From positions 1 to 64,000 of the forward strand of contig DATBMB010000116.1 in NCBI GenBank assembly GCA_036555035.1: a DNA stretch of 64,000 bases. The letters are read 5' to 3'. Positions 39,753 through 48,649 of the stretch are shown here, piece by piece. A program made the translations under genes and the position numbers. Each line of letters opens with the position of its first letter. The stretch's first letter is position 1. The stretch comes from SG8-41 sp036555035. Lineage in GTDB: Bacteria > Pseudomonadota > Gammaproteobacteria > Burkholderiales > SG8-41. The notes under the pieces are model-generated. The model was given only the letters and a program-made list of their open reading frames with translations, was not told where the DNA came from and ran no database searches.

Positions 39753-40811
39753 ATGCCCCCAAAGAACGACACCCTGATCCGCGCGCTGCTGCGGCAGCCG
39801 ACGCCCTACACGCCGGTCTGGCTCATGCGCCAGGCCGGGCGCTACCTCCCGGAATACAACGCCACCCGCGCCCGCGCCGGCAGCTTTCTGGCGCTCGCCA
39901 AGAGCCCCGATCTCGCCACGGAAGTGACGTTGCAGCCGCTCGAGCGTTTTCCGCTCGACGCCGCGATCGTGTTTTCCGACATCCTGACGATACCGGACGC
40001 GATGGGCCTGGGGCTGACCTTTGCCGAAGGCGAGGGACCGCGCCTGGCGCGCCCGCTCCGCGAGGAGCGGGAGATCCGCAAGCTGGCGGCCCCCGACCCG
40101 CACGAGCACCTCGGTTACGTGCTCGACACCGTGCGCCAGGCGCGCGCGGCGCTCAATGACCGCGTGCCGCTCATCGGGTTCTGCGGCAGCCCCTACACGC
40201 TCGCGTGCTACATGGTGGAAGGGGGCGGCAGCAGCGATTTCCGCACGGTGAAGACGATGCTCTACGCCCGTCCCGAGCTGCTGCATCACATCCTGCAGGT
40301 GAACTGCCGCGCGGCGACCGCGTATCTCAATGCCCAGATCGAGGCCGGGGCCCAGGTCGTGATGATCTTCGACACGTGGGGCGGGATGCTGGGCGCGCGG
40401 GAGTACCGCGAATTCTCCCTTTCCTACATGCAGCGCATCGTGGAGGGGCTGCGACGCGAGCATGACGGAGCACGGATTCCCACCATCCTCTTCACCAAGG
40501 GCGGCGGGGGATGGCTCGATGCCATCGCGGCCAGCGGCTGCGACGCCGTCGGTGTCGATTGGACGGTGGATCTGGGCGCGGCGCGCAACCACGTGGGCCA
40601 GCGCGTTTGCCTCCAGGGCAATCTCGACCCGGCCGTGCTGCTTGCGGGAGCGCCGGCGGTCCGCGCGGGTGCCGCGGCCGTGCTCGCTGCCTACGGCAAA
40701 GGCGGCGGCCATGTATTCAATCTCGGCCATGGCGTCACGCCTTTCACCCCTCCCGAAGCGGTCGCCACGCTGGTGGAGGCGGTCCACCAGCTGAGTCCCG
40801 CGTATCACTGA
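39753..40811 (+). CDS. hemE: Uroporphyrinogen decarboxylase
   Basis: Decarboxylates the four acetate groups of uroporphyrinogen III. 352 residues, with the signature PVWLMRQAGRYLPEY (about residues 21-35), FSDILTIPDAMGL with the catalytic Asp, GFCGSPYTLACYMVEG and VFNLGHGVTPFTPPEAV. 49 nt after gltD; that gap holds a second copy of the GGGGTGCGGGCCCCTT motif. Confidence 0.98.
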   Translation: MPPKNDTLIRALLRQPTPYTPVWLMRQAGRYLPEYNATRARAGSFLALAKSPDLATEVTLQPLERFPLDAAIVFSDILTIPDAMGLGLTFAEGEGPRLARPLREEREIRKLAAPDPHEHLGYVLDTVRQARAALNDRVPLIGFCGSPYTLACYMVEGGGSSDFRTVKTMLYARPELLHHILQVNCRAATAYLNAQIEAGAQVVMIFDTWGGMLGAREYREFSLSYMQRIVEGLRREHDGARIPTILFTKGGGGWLDAIAASGCDAVGVDWTVDLGAARNHVGQRVCLQGNLDPAVLLAGAPAVRAGAAAVLAAYGKGGGHVFNLGHGVTPFTPPEAVATLVEAVHQLSPAYH

Positions 40812-40963
40812 AAACCCGCGCCAATGCTGGCTTTGCGGGGGGCGAGCGCCGAGTTATGCACATCAGGAGGCGTTCTTGTGGAAGCGCCATGCCCGCCGGC
40901 ATCGGGCGCGAGGTTTAAGGGTATCTTATTGTTTTATATAGATTTAACTCTGTCGCCACGCGC

Positions 40964-41025
40964 GATAGAGCCCCTGCGCGACCGGTTTCGCCCCAGGGGC
41001 AGGCTACGGGGCGGGAGGCTCTATC
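40964..41025 (+). promoter_or_regulatory. Mutually exclusive hairpins upstream of priA
   Basis: GATAGAGCC (40964-40972) can pair with GGCTCTATC (41017-41025). Alternatively GCCCCTG (40970-40976) can pair with CAGGGGC (40994-41000). Both stems are perfect and share bases 40970-40972, so they cannot coexist. They follow an AT-rich stretch (40921-40950) that may hold a promoter. No open reading frame or T-tract accompanies them. The arrangement resembles an alternative-fold leader, but the ligand or trigger, if any, is unknown. Confidence 0.45.
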
Positions 41026-41032
41026 AACACGG

Positions 41033-41041
41033 TTATCCACA
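41033..41041 (+). promoter_or_regulatory. DnaA box upstream of priA
   Basis: TTATCCACA is a perfect match to the DnaA-box consensus. It lies between short inverted arms CAACAC (41025-41030) and GTGTTG (41047-41052), 36 nt before the priA ATG. A single box suggests control of priA by DnaA rather than an origin. Confidence 0.6.
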
Positions 41042-41076
41042 ACGCGGTGTTGCCAAGTGATGCAGGTTCTCCCGGC

Positions 41077-43068
41077 ATGAGCATCATCCGCGTCGCGCTC
41101 GACGTCCCCGTCACCAGGTTGTTCGATTACCGCGCACCCGAAGCGACCGCGGCCGACGTCGGCCACCGCGTGCTGGTGCCGTTCAAGAAGACAAGCGCTG
41201 TCGGCGTCATCGTCGAGCTCGCCCGCTCCACGGCGGTCCCGGCGGAGCGCATGAAAGAGGCCGCGTGCATATTGCGCGACCTGCCGCCGCTCGCGCCTGA
41301 GGACCTGCGGCTCCTGCGCTTTGCCTCCGAGTACTATCATCACCCCCTGGGCGCGGTCGTGCTGGGCGCGCTGCCGACGCGGATGCGCCGCCTGCCGAGC
41401 CCGACGCGAGCGGCCGGCGGCCGCCGCTCCCCTCTGCCTGCGGCCTCGACTGCAGCGGCGGCCATCGCGCCGCGCCTGACCGATGAGCAGGCGCAGGCCG
41501 TATCCGCGATCTGCTCGCGCATCGGCGGTTTTCACCCCTTTCTCCTCCTCGGGGTCACCAGCAGCGGCAAGACCGAGGTTTACCTGCATGCCATTGCGGC
41601 TGCGCTCGCGGCCGGCAGGCAGGCGCTGGTGCTGGTGCCCGAGATTGCGCTCACACCCCAGCTGGAAGCACTGATCCAGGACCGCTTTCCGGAGACCCGC
41701 GCGGTCAGCCTGCACAGCGGTCTCGCCGAAGTGGAGCGGTTGGAGCATTGGCGGGCGGCATCCTCCGGTCAGGCCCGCATCGTGCTCGGCACCCGGCTCG
41801 CGGTATTCGCGCCGTTGCCGGAGCTCGGGCTCATCGTCGTCGACGAGGAGCAGGACGGCTCCTTCAAGCAGCAGGAAGGATTGCGCTACTCGGCGCGGGA
41901 TCTCGCCGTGGTGCGGGCCCGGCAGCGCGGGGTGCCCGTCGTGCTCGGCTCGGCGACACCCGCCCTCGAGACCTACCACAACGCAGTCAATGGCCGGTAC
42001 ACCCTGCTCGCGCTGACGCGCCGCATCGGGGCTCCGCCGCCGCGCATCGCCTGCATCGACACGCGGGAAGACAAGCCTCACGACGGACTGTCGGAGCGCC
42101 TGGTGGCCGCGCTGCGCGAATGCGTGGCGCGCGGCGAGCAGTCGCTGGTGTTCATAAACCGCCGCGGCTACGCCCCGGTGCTGATGTGCCGGTCCTGCGG
42201 CTGGATCTCGGGCTGCCAGCGATGCTCCGCGAGGCTCGTCCTGCACCTGCCGGAGCGGCGCGTGTGCTGCCACCATTGCGGCCACGTCGCGCCGCCCCCC
42301 GCCCAGTGCCCCGACTGCGGCAACCCGGATCTCGCGCCGGTCGGCCAGGGCACCCAGCGCGTCGAGGAAGCGCTGGCGCGGCTCATCCCGCAGGCGCGCA
42401 TCCTGCGCATCGACCGCGACACGACCCGGCGACGCCGTGCCTGGCACGGCATGCGCCAGCGTATCCAGGAGCGCGATGTCGACATCCTGGTCGGCACCCA
42501 GATCCTCGCCAAGGGCCACGATTTCCCGCACCTCAACCTCGTGGGCGTTCTCAATTCGGACAGCACGCTCTACAGCAGCGACTTTCGCGCCGCCGAGCGG
42601 CTGTTCGCGCAGCTCACCCAGGTCGCGGGACGCGCGGGACGCGGGGGCACCCGGGGCGAGGTGTTGATTCAAACCGAGTTCCCCGACCATCCGCTCTACG
42701 CCGCCCTGCGCGACCAGGACTACCGCGCCTTTGCCGACGCAGCGCTCGCCGAGCGCCGGCAAGCCGGCTTCCCGCCGTTCGTCCACCAGGCGTTGCTGCG
42801 CGCGGAGGCGCCGCGCCTTGCGACCGCGCTTCAATTCCTGCGCGCGGCAGCGCGCATCGGCCGAAGGCTGGAAGGGTCCGTCACCGCATACGATCCGGTG
42901 CCCGCGGCTCTCGCCCGGCGCGCCGGCCGCGAGCGCGCGCAGCTGCTGGTGCAGTCCGCCTCGCGCGGCCGCCTGCGCGAATTTCTCGGCGCCTGGCGCG
43001 ACGCGCTGGAAGGGTTGCGCTCCACCCGGGCGCGCTGGTCGATCGACGTCGACCCGCTGGAATTCTGA
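41077..43068 (+). CDS. priA: Primosomal protein N' (replication restart helicase PriA)
   Basis: 3'-5' helicase that reloads the replisome at collapsed forks. 663 residues: N-terminal DNA-binding domain, Walker A GVTSSGKTEV with Lys165, motif II reading DEEQ (256-259) in place of the usual DEEH, SARDLAVVRARQ, GSATPALE, and a zinc-binding insert with eight cysteines (CRSCGWISGCQRC ... CCHHCGH ... CPDCG), then GTQILAKGHDFP and QVAGRAGRG. The start at 41077 gives MSIIRVALDVPV. The GC-rich leader carries alternative hairpins and a DnaA box. Confidence 0.96.
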   Translation: MSIIRVALDVPVTRLFDYRAPEATAADVGHRVLVPFKKTSAVGVIVELARSTAVPAERMKEAACILRDLPPLAPEDLRLLRFASEYYHHPLGAVVLGALPTRMRRLPSPTRAAGGRRSPLPAASTAAAAIAPRLTDEQAQAVSAICSRIGGFHPFLLLGVTSSGKTEVYLHAIAAALAAGRQALVLVPEIALTPQLEALIQDRFPETRAVSLHSGLAEVERLEHWRAASSGQARIVLGTRLAVFAPLPELGLIVVDEEQDGSFKQQEGLRYSARDLAVVRARQRGVPVVLGSATPALETYHNAVNGRYTLLALTRRIGAPPPRIACIDTREDKPHDGLSERLVAALRECVARGEQSLVFINRRGYAPVLMCRSCGWISGCQRCSARLVLHLPERRVCCHHCGHVAPPPAQCPDCGNPDLAPVGQGTQRVEEALARLIPQARILRIDRDTTRRRRAWHGMRQRIQERDVDILVGTQILAKGHDFPHLNLVGVLNSDSTLYSSDFRAAERLFAQLTQVAGRAGRGGTRGEVLIQTEFPDHPLYAALRDQDYRAFADAALAERRQAGFPPFVHQALLRAEAPRLATALQFLRAAARIGRRLEGSVTAYDPVPAALARRAGRERAQLLVQSASRGRLREFLGAWRDALEGLRSTRARWSIDVDPLEF

Positions 43069-43075
43069 CCTCGCT

Positions 43076-43081
43076 TATAAT
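43076..43081 (+). promoter_or_regulatory. Perfect -10 hexamer before argS
   Basis: TATAAT lies just after the priA stop and 24 nt before the argS ATG. The spacing to any -35 is poor, so this is tentative. Confidence 0.3.
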
Positions 43082-43105
43082 CCGGCTTTTTTCTCCGGGT
43101 TCCCG

Positions 43106-44845
43106 ATGCCGACCCCCGACGTTGCCGATCCGCGCGCGCATCTCTACGCGCTGCTCGGGGAGGCGATTCGAGCGGTCGGTCCCGCGCTGCACGCGCCCCC
43201 CATCGTGCTGGAGAAGCCGAAGCAGGCGGAGCACGGCGATTACGCGTGCAACGTCGCGCTGCAGCTCGCCCGCTCGCTCAAGCGCGCCCCGCGCGAGATC
43301 GCAGGCGAGCTGGTGGCCGCACTGCCGGCCTCACCCTGCCTCGAGAAGGCCGAGGTGGCGGGGGCGGGCTTCATCAATTTCTTCCTGAAGCGCTCCTACA
43401 AGCAGCAGATCGTCCATCGCATCCTGGAAGCGGGCGGCCGCTACGGAACGGGGGCGCGCGGCCAGGGGAAGAAGGTCCAGGTCGAATTCGTATCGGCCAA
43501 TCCCACCGGTCCGCTGCACGTGGGCCATGGGCGCGGCGCGGCCTACGGCGCGAGCCTTGCCAGCGTGCTCGCGGCCTCCGGCTTCGACGTGACCCGCGAG
43601 TTCTACGTCAACGACTTCGGGCGGCAGATGGACATCCTGACGCTGTCGACGTGGCTGCGCTATCTCGAGCTGTGGGGGGAGGCCGTGCCCTTTCCCGCCA
43701 ATGCCTATCAAGGGGAGTACGTGCGCGCGATGGCGCAGGCGATCCGTTCCGAGCACGGCTCCCGGTTTCGCAACGGCGCTGCGAGCCTCGCGCCGGCGCT
43801 CGCCGAGCCCGACGAGGAGCTGCGCCTCGATGCCATGATCGAGCTCGCCAAGGGCGCGCTCGGCCGGGACTACGACACCGTCCACCAGTTCGCGCTGGAG
43901 GTCCAGCTCGCCGATTGCCGCAGCGACCTCGAGGCGTTCGGGGTGACGTTCGACCGGTGGTACTCCGAGCGCTCGCTCTACGACACCGGGCGCGTCGAGC
44001 GCGCGCTGAAGAGCCTCGAGGAACGCGGCCACATCTACGTCCAGGACGGCGCGAAATGGTTCCGCTCAAGCGCCTACGGGGACGAGAAGGACCGCGTGGT
44101 GCGGCGCGAGAACGGCCAGTACACCTATTTCGCCTCCGACATCGCCTACCACCTCGACAAGTTCGAGCGCGGCTTCGACCTCGCGATCGACGTCTGGGGC
44201 GCGGACCACCACGGCTACATGGCGCGCGTGAAGGGCGCGCTCGCCGCGCTCGGCCTCGACCCGCAGCGGCTCACCATCGCGCTGGTGCAGTTCGCCGTGC
44301 TCTACCGCGGGGGCGAGCGCGTCTCCATGTCGACGCGCGCCGGGGAGTTCGTCACGCTGCGCGAGCTGCGGCGCGAGGTCGGCAACGACGCGGCGCGCTT
44401 CTTCTACGTGATGAGGAAGGGCGACCAGCACCTCGATTTCGATCTCGACCTCGCCAAGTCGCAGAGCACCGAGAACCCCGTCTACTACGTCCAGTACGCG
44501 CACGCCCGGGTGTGCAGCGTGCTCGAGCAATGGGGGGGCGACCCCGCACAGCTCGCCCGCGCGGACGTCGGCGCGCTCCTCTCCGAGCACGAGACCGCGC
44601 TGCTCGCGCGGCTGCTGGAGTTTCCCGACGCGGTGGAGAGCGCGGCGCGCGAGCTCGCCCCGCACCTTATCGCGTTCTACCTGCGGGAGCTCGCCGCGGA
44701 ATTCCACAGCTACTACAACGCCACGCGCCTGCTGGTGGACGAGGAGGCCGTCAAGCGCGCGCGGCTTGCGCTCGCGGCCGCGGTGCGGCAGGTGCTGCGC
44801 AACGGGCTCGCGCTGCTGGGTGTGTCGGCTCCCGATAGAATGTAA
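43106..44845 (+). CDS. argS: Arginyl-tRNA synthetase
   Basis: Class Ia synthetase; charges tRNA-Arg. 579 residues. N-terminal additional domain, then the HIGH-type motif PTGPLHVGHGRGAAYG (about residue 132), WGADHHGYM, a degenerate KMSK site (VSMSTRAGEF, about 410), as is usual for ArgS, and the C-terminal anticodon domain. The start at 43106 gives MPTPDVADPRAHL; a longer in-frame extension overlaps priA and is rejected. Followed 9 nt later by the SPOR gene. Confidence 0.97.
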   Translation: MPTPDVADPRAHLYALLGEAIRAVGPALHAPPIVLEKPKQAEHGDYACNVALQLARSLKRAPREIAGELVAALPASPCLEKAEVAGAGFINFFLKRSYKQQIVHRILEAGGRYGTGARGQGKKVQVEFVSANPTGPLHVGHGRGAAYGASLASVLAASGFDVTREFYVNDFGRQMDILTLSTWLRYLELWGEAVPFPANAYQGEYVRAMAQAIRSEHGSRFRNGAASLAPALAEPDEELRLDAMIELAKGALGRDYDTVHQFALEVQLADCRSDLEAFGVTFDRWYSERSLYDTGRVERALKSLEERGHIYVQDGAKWFRSSAYGDEKDRVVRRENGQYTYFASDIAYHLDKFERGFDLAIDVWGADHHGYMARVKGALAALGLDPQRLTIALVQFAVLYRGGERVSMSTRAGEFVTLRELRREVGNDAARFFYVMRKGDQHLDFDLDLAKSQSTENPVYYVQYAHARVCSVLEQWGGDPAQLARADVGALLSEHETALLARLLEFPDAVESAARELAPHLIAFYLRELAAEFHSYYNATRLLVDEEAVKRARLALAAAVRQVLRNGLALLGVSAPDRM

Positions 44846-44854
44846 GATAGCCGC

Positions 44855-45430
44855 ATGTCCAAGGACTACCACCGTCCCGAGCCTGCGGCGCGCGGCGGCA
44901 GCCCGCTTCTCGTCGGAATCCTGATCGGACTCGTGCTCGGGCTCGGCATCGCGCTCGCCGTCGCGTGGTACATAAACAAGATGCCGAATCCGTTCGCGAC
45001 GCGCACGCCGCCCCCCAAGCTCGAGCCGGTGAAGCCCGCGCCGCCGCTGACCGGAAAAGCGGGGGAGAAGCCCGCCCGCGCGACCGAGGAGAAGCCGCGC
45101 TTCGATTTCTACAAGATCCTGCCGGCCACCGAGGAGCCGCCCGTCGCCCCGCAGGCGAAAGTCGCGAGGAAGCCGTCAACCGCGGCCCCGGGAGAGGCGT
45201 TCTTCCTGCAGGCCGGCGCGTTCCAGAACGCCCGCGATGCGGACACGCTCAGGGCGCGGCTCGCGCTGCTCGGCATCGAGGCCCGGGTGCAGACCGCGAC
45301 CCTGCCGGACAAGGGCGTGTGGCACCGGGTGCGCGCGGGCCCGTATACCAGCGTGGAGGAACTCGACCGCGCGCGCGACACTCTGAAGCAGAACGGCGTC
45401 GAAACCACCCTCATCAAGGTGCGCGACTAG
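44855..45430 (+). CDS. SPOR-domain membrane protein (FtsN-like)
   Basis: 191 residues with the layout of FtsN-like division proteins: short cytoplasmic tail, one membrane helix at about 18-41 (GILIGLVLGLGIALAVAW), a Pro/Lys-rich periplasmic linker, and a C-terminal SPOR domain (about 115-190: FFLQAGAFQNARDADTLRARL ... VWHRVRAGPYTSVEELDRA). SPOR domains bind denuded glycan at the septum. argS followed by an SPOR protein and a DsbA-type gene is a familiar betaproteobacterial order. Whether it is the functional FtsN is an inference. Confidence 0.9.
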   Translation: MSKDYHRPEPAARGGSPLLVGILIGLVLGLGIALAVAWYINKMPNPFATRTPPPKLEPVKPAPPLTGKAGEKPARATEEKPRFDFYKILPATEEPPVAPQAKVARKPSTAAPGEAFFLQAGAFQNARDADTLRARLALLGIEARVQTATLPDKGVWHRVRAGPYTSVEELDRARDTLKQNGVETTLIKVRD

Positions 45431-45457
45431 CCGATTGCGCAATCGCACGGAGACCGG

Positions 45458-46120
45458 ATGAAGCACATTGGAACGTACGGGCGGCTCGCGGCCTGGCTCT
45501 TCGCCCTCGCCTTCGCGGGCGGCGCATCGGCGCAGCTTACGCCCGGCAAGGACTACCAGCTGATCAACCCGGCGCAGCCCACCACGAGCGGCCCGAAGGT
45601 CGAGGTCATCGAGTTCTTCAACTACGCCTGCCCGGCCTGCAACAGCCTGGTGCCCCACCTCAGGACCTGGCTCAAGAAGAAGCCAGCGGACGTCGAGTTC
45701 CGGCGTGCGCCCGTGGTGTTCCAGGACGCGTGGCTGCCGCTCACCACGGCCTATCACGCGTTCGACGCGATGGGCCTGGTGGACAAGCTGCATTACGAGC
45801 TCTTCCGCGCAATCCATGAGCGGCGCACCCTCGAGGTCAAGGGGCTGCTGCGCGACCAGGCGCCGCTCTTCGACTGGGTGGCGAAGCAGGGCGTGGACCG
45901 GAAGCAATTCGTCGACGTCTACAATTCCTTCGGGGTGCGCAGCCGGACCAACCGGTCGATCGAGATCTCGGGAAACTACCACGTCAGCTCCACGCCCACG
46001 GTGGTGGTGAACGGAAAATACCTGCTGACGCCTGCCATGGCCGGCAGCTATGAACGTTTCTTCCAGGTGGTCGATCAGACCATCGCCCTGGCGCGCAAGG
46101 AGCGCGCCGCCGCGAAATAG
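45458..46120 (+). CDS. dsbA: Periplasmic thiol:disulfide oxidoreductase DsbA (CPAC active site)
   Basis: Introduces disulfides into exported proteins. 220 residues: signal peptide ending GGASAQ (about 26), thioredoxin fold with EFFNYACPACNSL, the catalytic pair being C58 and C61, an all-helical insertion, and the cis-Pro loop SSTPTVVVNG. The dipeptide between the cysteines is Pro-Ala instead of the Pro-His of E. coli DsbA. A second DsbA-like gene follows 11 nt later. Confidence 0.92.
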   Translation: MKHIGTYGRLAAWLFALAFAGGASAQLTPGKDYQLINPAQPTTSGPKVEVIEFFNYACPACNSLVPHLRTWLKKKPADVEFRRAPVVFQDAWLPLTTAYHAFDAMGLVDKLHYELFRAIHERRTLEVKGLLRDQAPLFDWVAKQGVDRKQFVDVYNSFGVRSRTNRSIEISGNYHVSSTPTVVVNGKYLLTPAMAGSYERFFQVVDQTIALARKERAAAK

Positions 46121-46131
46121 ACGGCCCGCCC

Positions 46132-46773
46132 GTGCGCGCCGCAGCCGCTGCGCTGCTCGCCCTCGCCTGCCTGGCGGCTCCTGCGCCCGCGCAGGACGTC
46201 CGCGCCCGCCAGAACCTCGAATACCGCCTGATCGCCCCGCAGCCGGTCGAGACCGGTGAGGCAATCGAGGTCATCGAATTCTTCTGGTACGGCTGCCCCT
46301 ATTGCAACGCGCTGCAGCCGGCGCTGGAGGGCTGGTTGAAGCGCAAGCCCGGCGACGTGCAGCTTCGCCGCGTGCCGGCGATACTCCGGGACTCGTGGGC
46401 GCCCCACGCGCGCATTTTCTACGCGCTCGAGCGGCTGAACGAGCTCGAGCGGCTGCATCTCAAGGTGTATGACGGCTATCACCTCGAGAAGCTGCACATG
46501 AGCAAGCCCGACGTGGTCGTGGAGTGGGCGGTCAAGAATGGCGTCGACCGCCAGCGCTGGCTCGAGGCGTTTGACTCCCCTGAAGTCACCGCCAAGGTCG
46601 AGCACGCCCGCAGCCTCACCCGGGCCTACACCGTGGAAGTCACGCCGACGCTCGTGGTGGACGGCCGCTACCTCACTTCGGGGAGCTACGTGCCCTGCTG
46701 CGACGTGCGCGACATCGTCCCGATCCTCGAGGACGTGATCCGCATCGCGCGCCGGGATCGCCCCGGCCGCTGA
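46132..46773 (+). CDS. Second DsbA-like thiol:disulfide oxidoreductase (CPYC active site)
   Basis: 213 residues from GTG 46132. Signal peptide ending APAPAQ (about 21), EFFWYGCPYCNALQP with C55 and C58, a helical insertion and cis-Pro loop VEVTPTLVVDG. It resembles its neighbour throughout (YRLIxPxQP, EVIEFF, WLKRKPGDVQLRRVPA) and is probably a tandem duplicate that diverged in the active-site dipeptide (Pro-Tyr). Different CXXC dipeptides are known to change redox potential in this family. Convergent with glmS across 14 bp. Confidence 0.9.
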   Translation: MRAAAAALLALACLAAPAPAQDVRARQNLEYRLIAPQPVETGEAIEVIEFFWYGCPYCNALQPALEGWLKRKPGDVQLRRVPAILRDSWAPHARIFYALERLNELERLHLKVYDGYHLEKLHMSKPDVVVEWAVKNGVDRQRWLEAFDSPEVTAKVEHARSLTRAYTVEVTPTLVVDGRYLTSGSYVPCCDVRDIVPILEDVIRIARRDRPGR

Positions 46774-46787
46774 GGCGGCCTTGCCCG

Positions 46788-48629
46788 TCACTCCACCGTC
46801 ACGCTTTTCGCGAGGTTGCGGGGCTTATCGACATCCGTGCCGCGCAGCACGGCCACGTGGTAGGCGAGGAGCTGCAGCGGGAGGACGTGCAAAATTGGAG
46901 AGAGCGGGCCGGCGTGCTCCGTCAACTGGATGACGTGGACACCCGCGCTCGCGGCGACCCGCGCGTCGGCATCGGCGAAGACGTAGAGCTCGCCCCCGCG
47001 CGCGCGCACTTCCTGCAGGTTCGACTTCAGCTTCTCGATCAGCTGGTCGTTGGGCGCCACCGTCACCACCGGCATGCCCGCATCCACCAGCGCGAGCGGC
47101 CCGTGCTTCAGCTCGCCGGCGGCGTAGGCTTCGGCGTGGATGTAGGAGATCTCCTTCAGCTTCAGCGCGCCTTCCATGGCGATCGGAAAGTGCGCGCCGC
47201 GCCCGAGAAAGAGCGCGTGTTGCTTGCCCCGGAAGCGGCCCGCCCAGTCGCGCACCTGCGGCTCCACAGCGAGTACCTTCTCCATCGCGCGCGGCAGGTG
47301 GCGCAGCTGCGTGATCAGCTCCTTTTCCCGCTCGGGGCCGAGCCCGCGCTTGAGCTTGGCGAGCACCAGCGTCAGCACGAATAGCGCCGCGAGCTGGGTC
47401 GTGAAGGCCTTGGTCGAGGCCACCCCGATCTCGGGGCCGGCGCGGGTGAGAAAGCGCAGGCGCGAGGCCCGCATCAGGGAGGACTCGGGTGAATTGCACA
47501 CCGTCAGCGTGTCGGTGAGGCCGTGCGCCTGGGCGTGCTTCAGCGCCGCAATCGTGTCCGCGGTCTCCCCCGACTGGGAGATCGTCACGACCAGCGTTCC
47601 CGGCTGCATCACCGGATCGCGGTAGCGGAATTCGCTTGCGATCTCGACCGCTGCGGGAACGCCCGCGATCGACTCCAGCCAGTAGCGCGCCACGAGGCCC
47701 GCGTGGTAGCTCGTGCCGCAGGCGAGCAGCAGCACCTGGCGCGTGCGGGCGAGAACGGCCTCCGCCTCCGCACCAAAGAGATTGGCCTGCAGCGACTGCG
47801 CGTTCGCGACCATCTCGAGCGTGTTCGCGACCGCCCCGGGCTGCTCGAAGATCTCCTTCTGCATGTAGTGCGAATAGCGGCCTTTCTCCACCGCGTCGGC
47901 GGCAAGCTCGCTCCGCGTCGTCGGGCGCTCGACGGGATGGCCACCGCCATCGCGTATGCGGACGCCCTCGGGCCGCACCTCGACCACGTCGCCCTCCTCG
48001 AGGTAGATCACGTCACGCGTGCGAGCCAGCAGCGCCGCCGCGTCGGAGGCGAGGAAATTCTCGCCCTGGCCGAGCCCGACGAGGAGCGGCGAGCCCTTGC
48101 GCGCGCCCACGACAACCGAGGGCTCCCGGCTCGACACGAAACCCACGGCGTACGCTCCCTCCCACTCCCGGCTCGCGGCCTGGACCGCGTCGAACAGCGG
48201 CTGGCCTCCGGCAACGAGGGAGTGCACGTGGTGCACCATCACCTCCGTGTCGGTCTCCGAGCTGAACACGTAGCCGAGCGCCTTCATCCGCGCGCGGATC
48301 GGCTCGTGGTTCTCGACGATGCCGTTGTGGACGATGCCGATCTCGAGGCCCTCGCGCGCCGAGAAATGCGGGTGTGCGTTGGCCTCGGTCGGCGCGCCGT
48401 GGGTCGCCCACCGGGTGTGGGAGAGCCCCGTGCTGGCCTTGACCGCGCGCTCCCGGGCGAGCGCCTCGAGGTGCGCCACGCGCCCGGTCGAGCGCAGCCG
48501 CTCAAGATGCCCGTTCTGAACGTATGCGACGCCGGCGGAGTCGTAGCCCCGATACTCGAGCCGGCGGATGCCCTCGATGAGGAGATCGACGACGTTGTGC
48601 GTCGAGGCCGCGCCGACAATGCCGCACAT
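46788..48629 (-). CDS. glmS: Glutamine-fructose-6-phosphate aminotransferase (isomerizing)
   Basis: First committed step to UDP-GlcNAc. 613 residues: class II glutaminase with Cys2 (MCGIVGAAS) as nucleophile and THTRWATHG-like SHTRWATHG, then two SIS domains (ACGTSYHAGLVARYW; SQSGETADTIAAL) and a C-terminal PRNLAKSVTVE, the usual end. 20 nt after glmU, an operon; there is no room for a glmS ribozyme. Confidence 0.98.
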   Translation of the reverse strand: MCGIVGAASTHNVVDLLIEGIRRLEYRGYDSAGVAYVQNGHLERLRSTGRVAHLEALARERAVKASTGLSHTRWATHGAPTEANAHPHFSAREGLEIGIVHNGIVENHEPIRARMKALGYVFSSETDTEVMVHHVHSLVAGGQPLFDAVQAASREWEGAYAVGFVSSREPSVVVGARKGSPLLVGLGQGENFLASDAAALLARTRDVIYLEEGDVVEVRPEGVRIRDGGGHPVERPTTRSELAADAVEKGRYSHYMQKEIFEQPGAVANTLEMVANAQSLQANLFGAEAEAVLARTRQVLLLACGTSYHAGLVARYWLESIAGVPAAVEIASEFRYRDPVMQPGTLVVTISQSGETADTIAALKHAQAHGLTDTLTVCNSPESSLMRASRLRFLTRAGPEIGVASTKAFTTQLAALFVLTLVLAKLKRGLGPEREKELITQLRHLPRAMEKVLAVEPQVRDWAGRFRGKQHALFLGRGAHFPIAMEGALKLKEISYIHAEAYAAGELKHGPLALVDAGMPVVTVAPNDQLIEKLKSNLQEVRARGGELYVFADADARVAASAGVHVIQLTEHAGPLSPILHVLPLQLLAYHVAVLRGTDVDKPRNLAKSVTVE

Positions 48630-48649
48630 TTCAGTCCAGCGACGGGTGG

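Noticed and set aside
41033..41041. Possible oriC at the DnaA box and AT-rich tract near priA
   Set aside because: Only one DnaA box was found, no cluster and no dnaA gene; parS lies 22 kb away.
48630..48649. glmS ribozyme
   Set aside because: Only 20 bp separate glmU and glmS, and the glmS ribozyme is a feature of Firmicutes and relatives.
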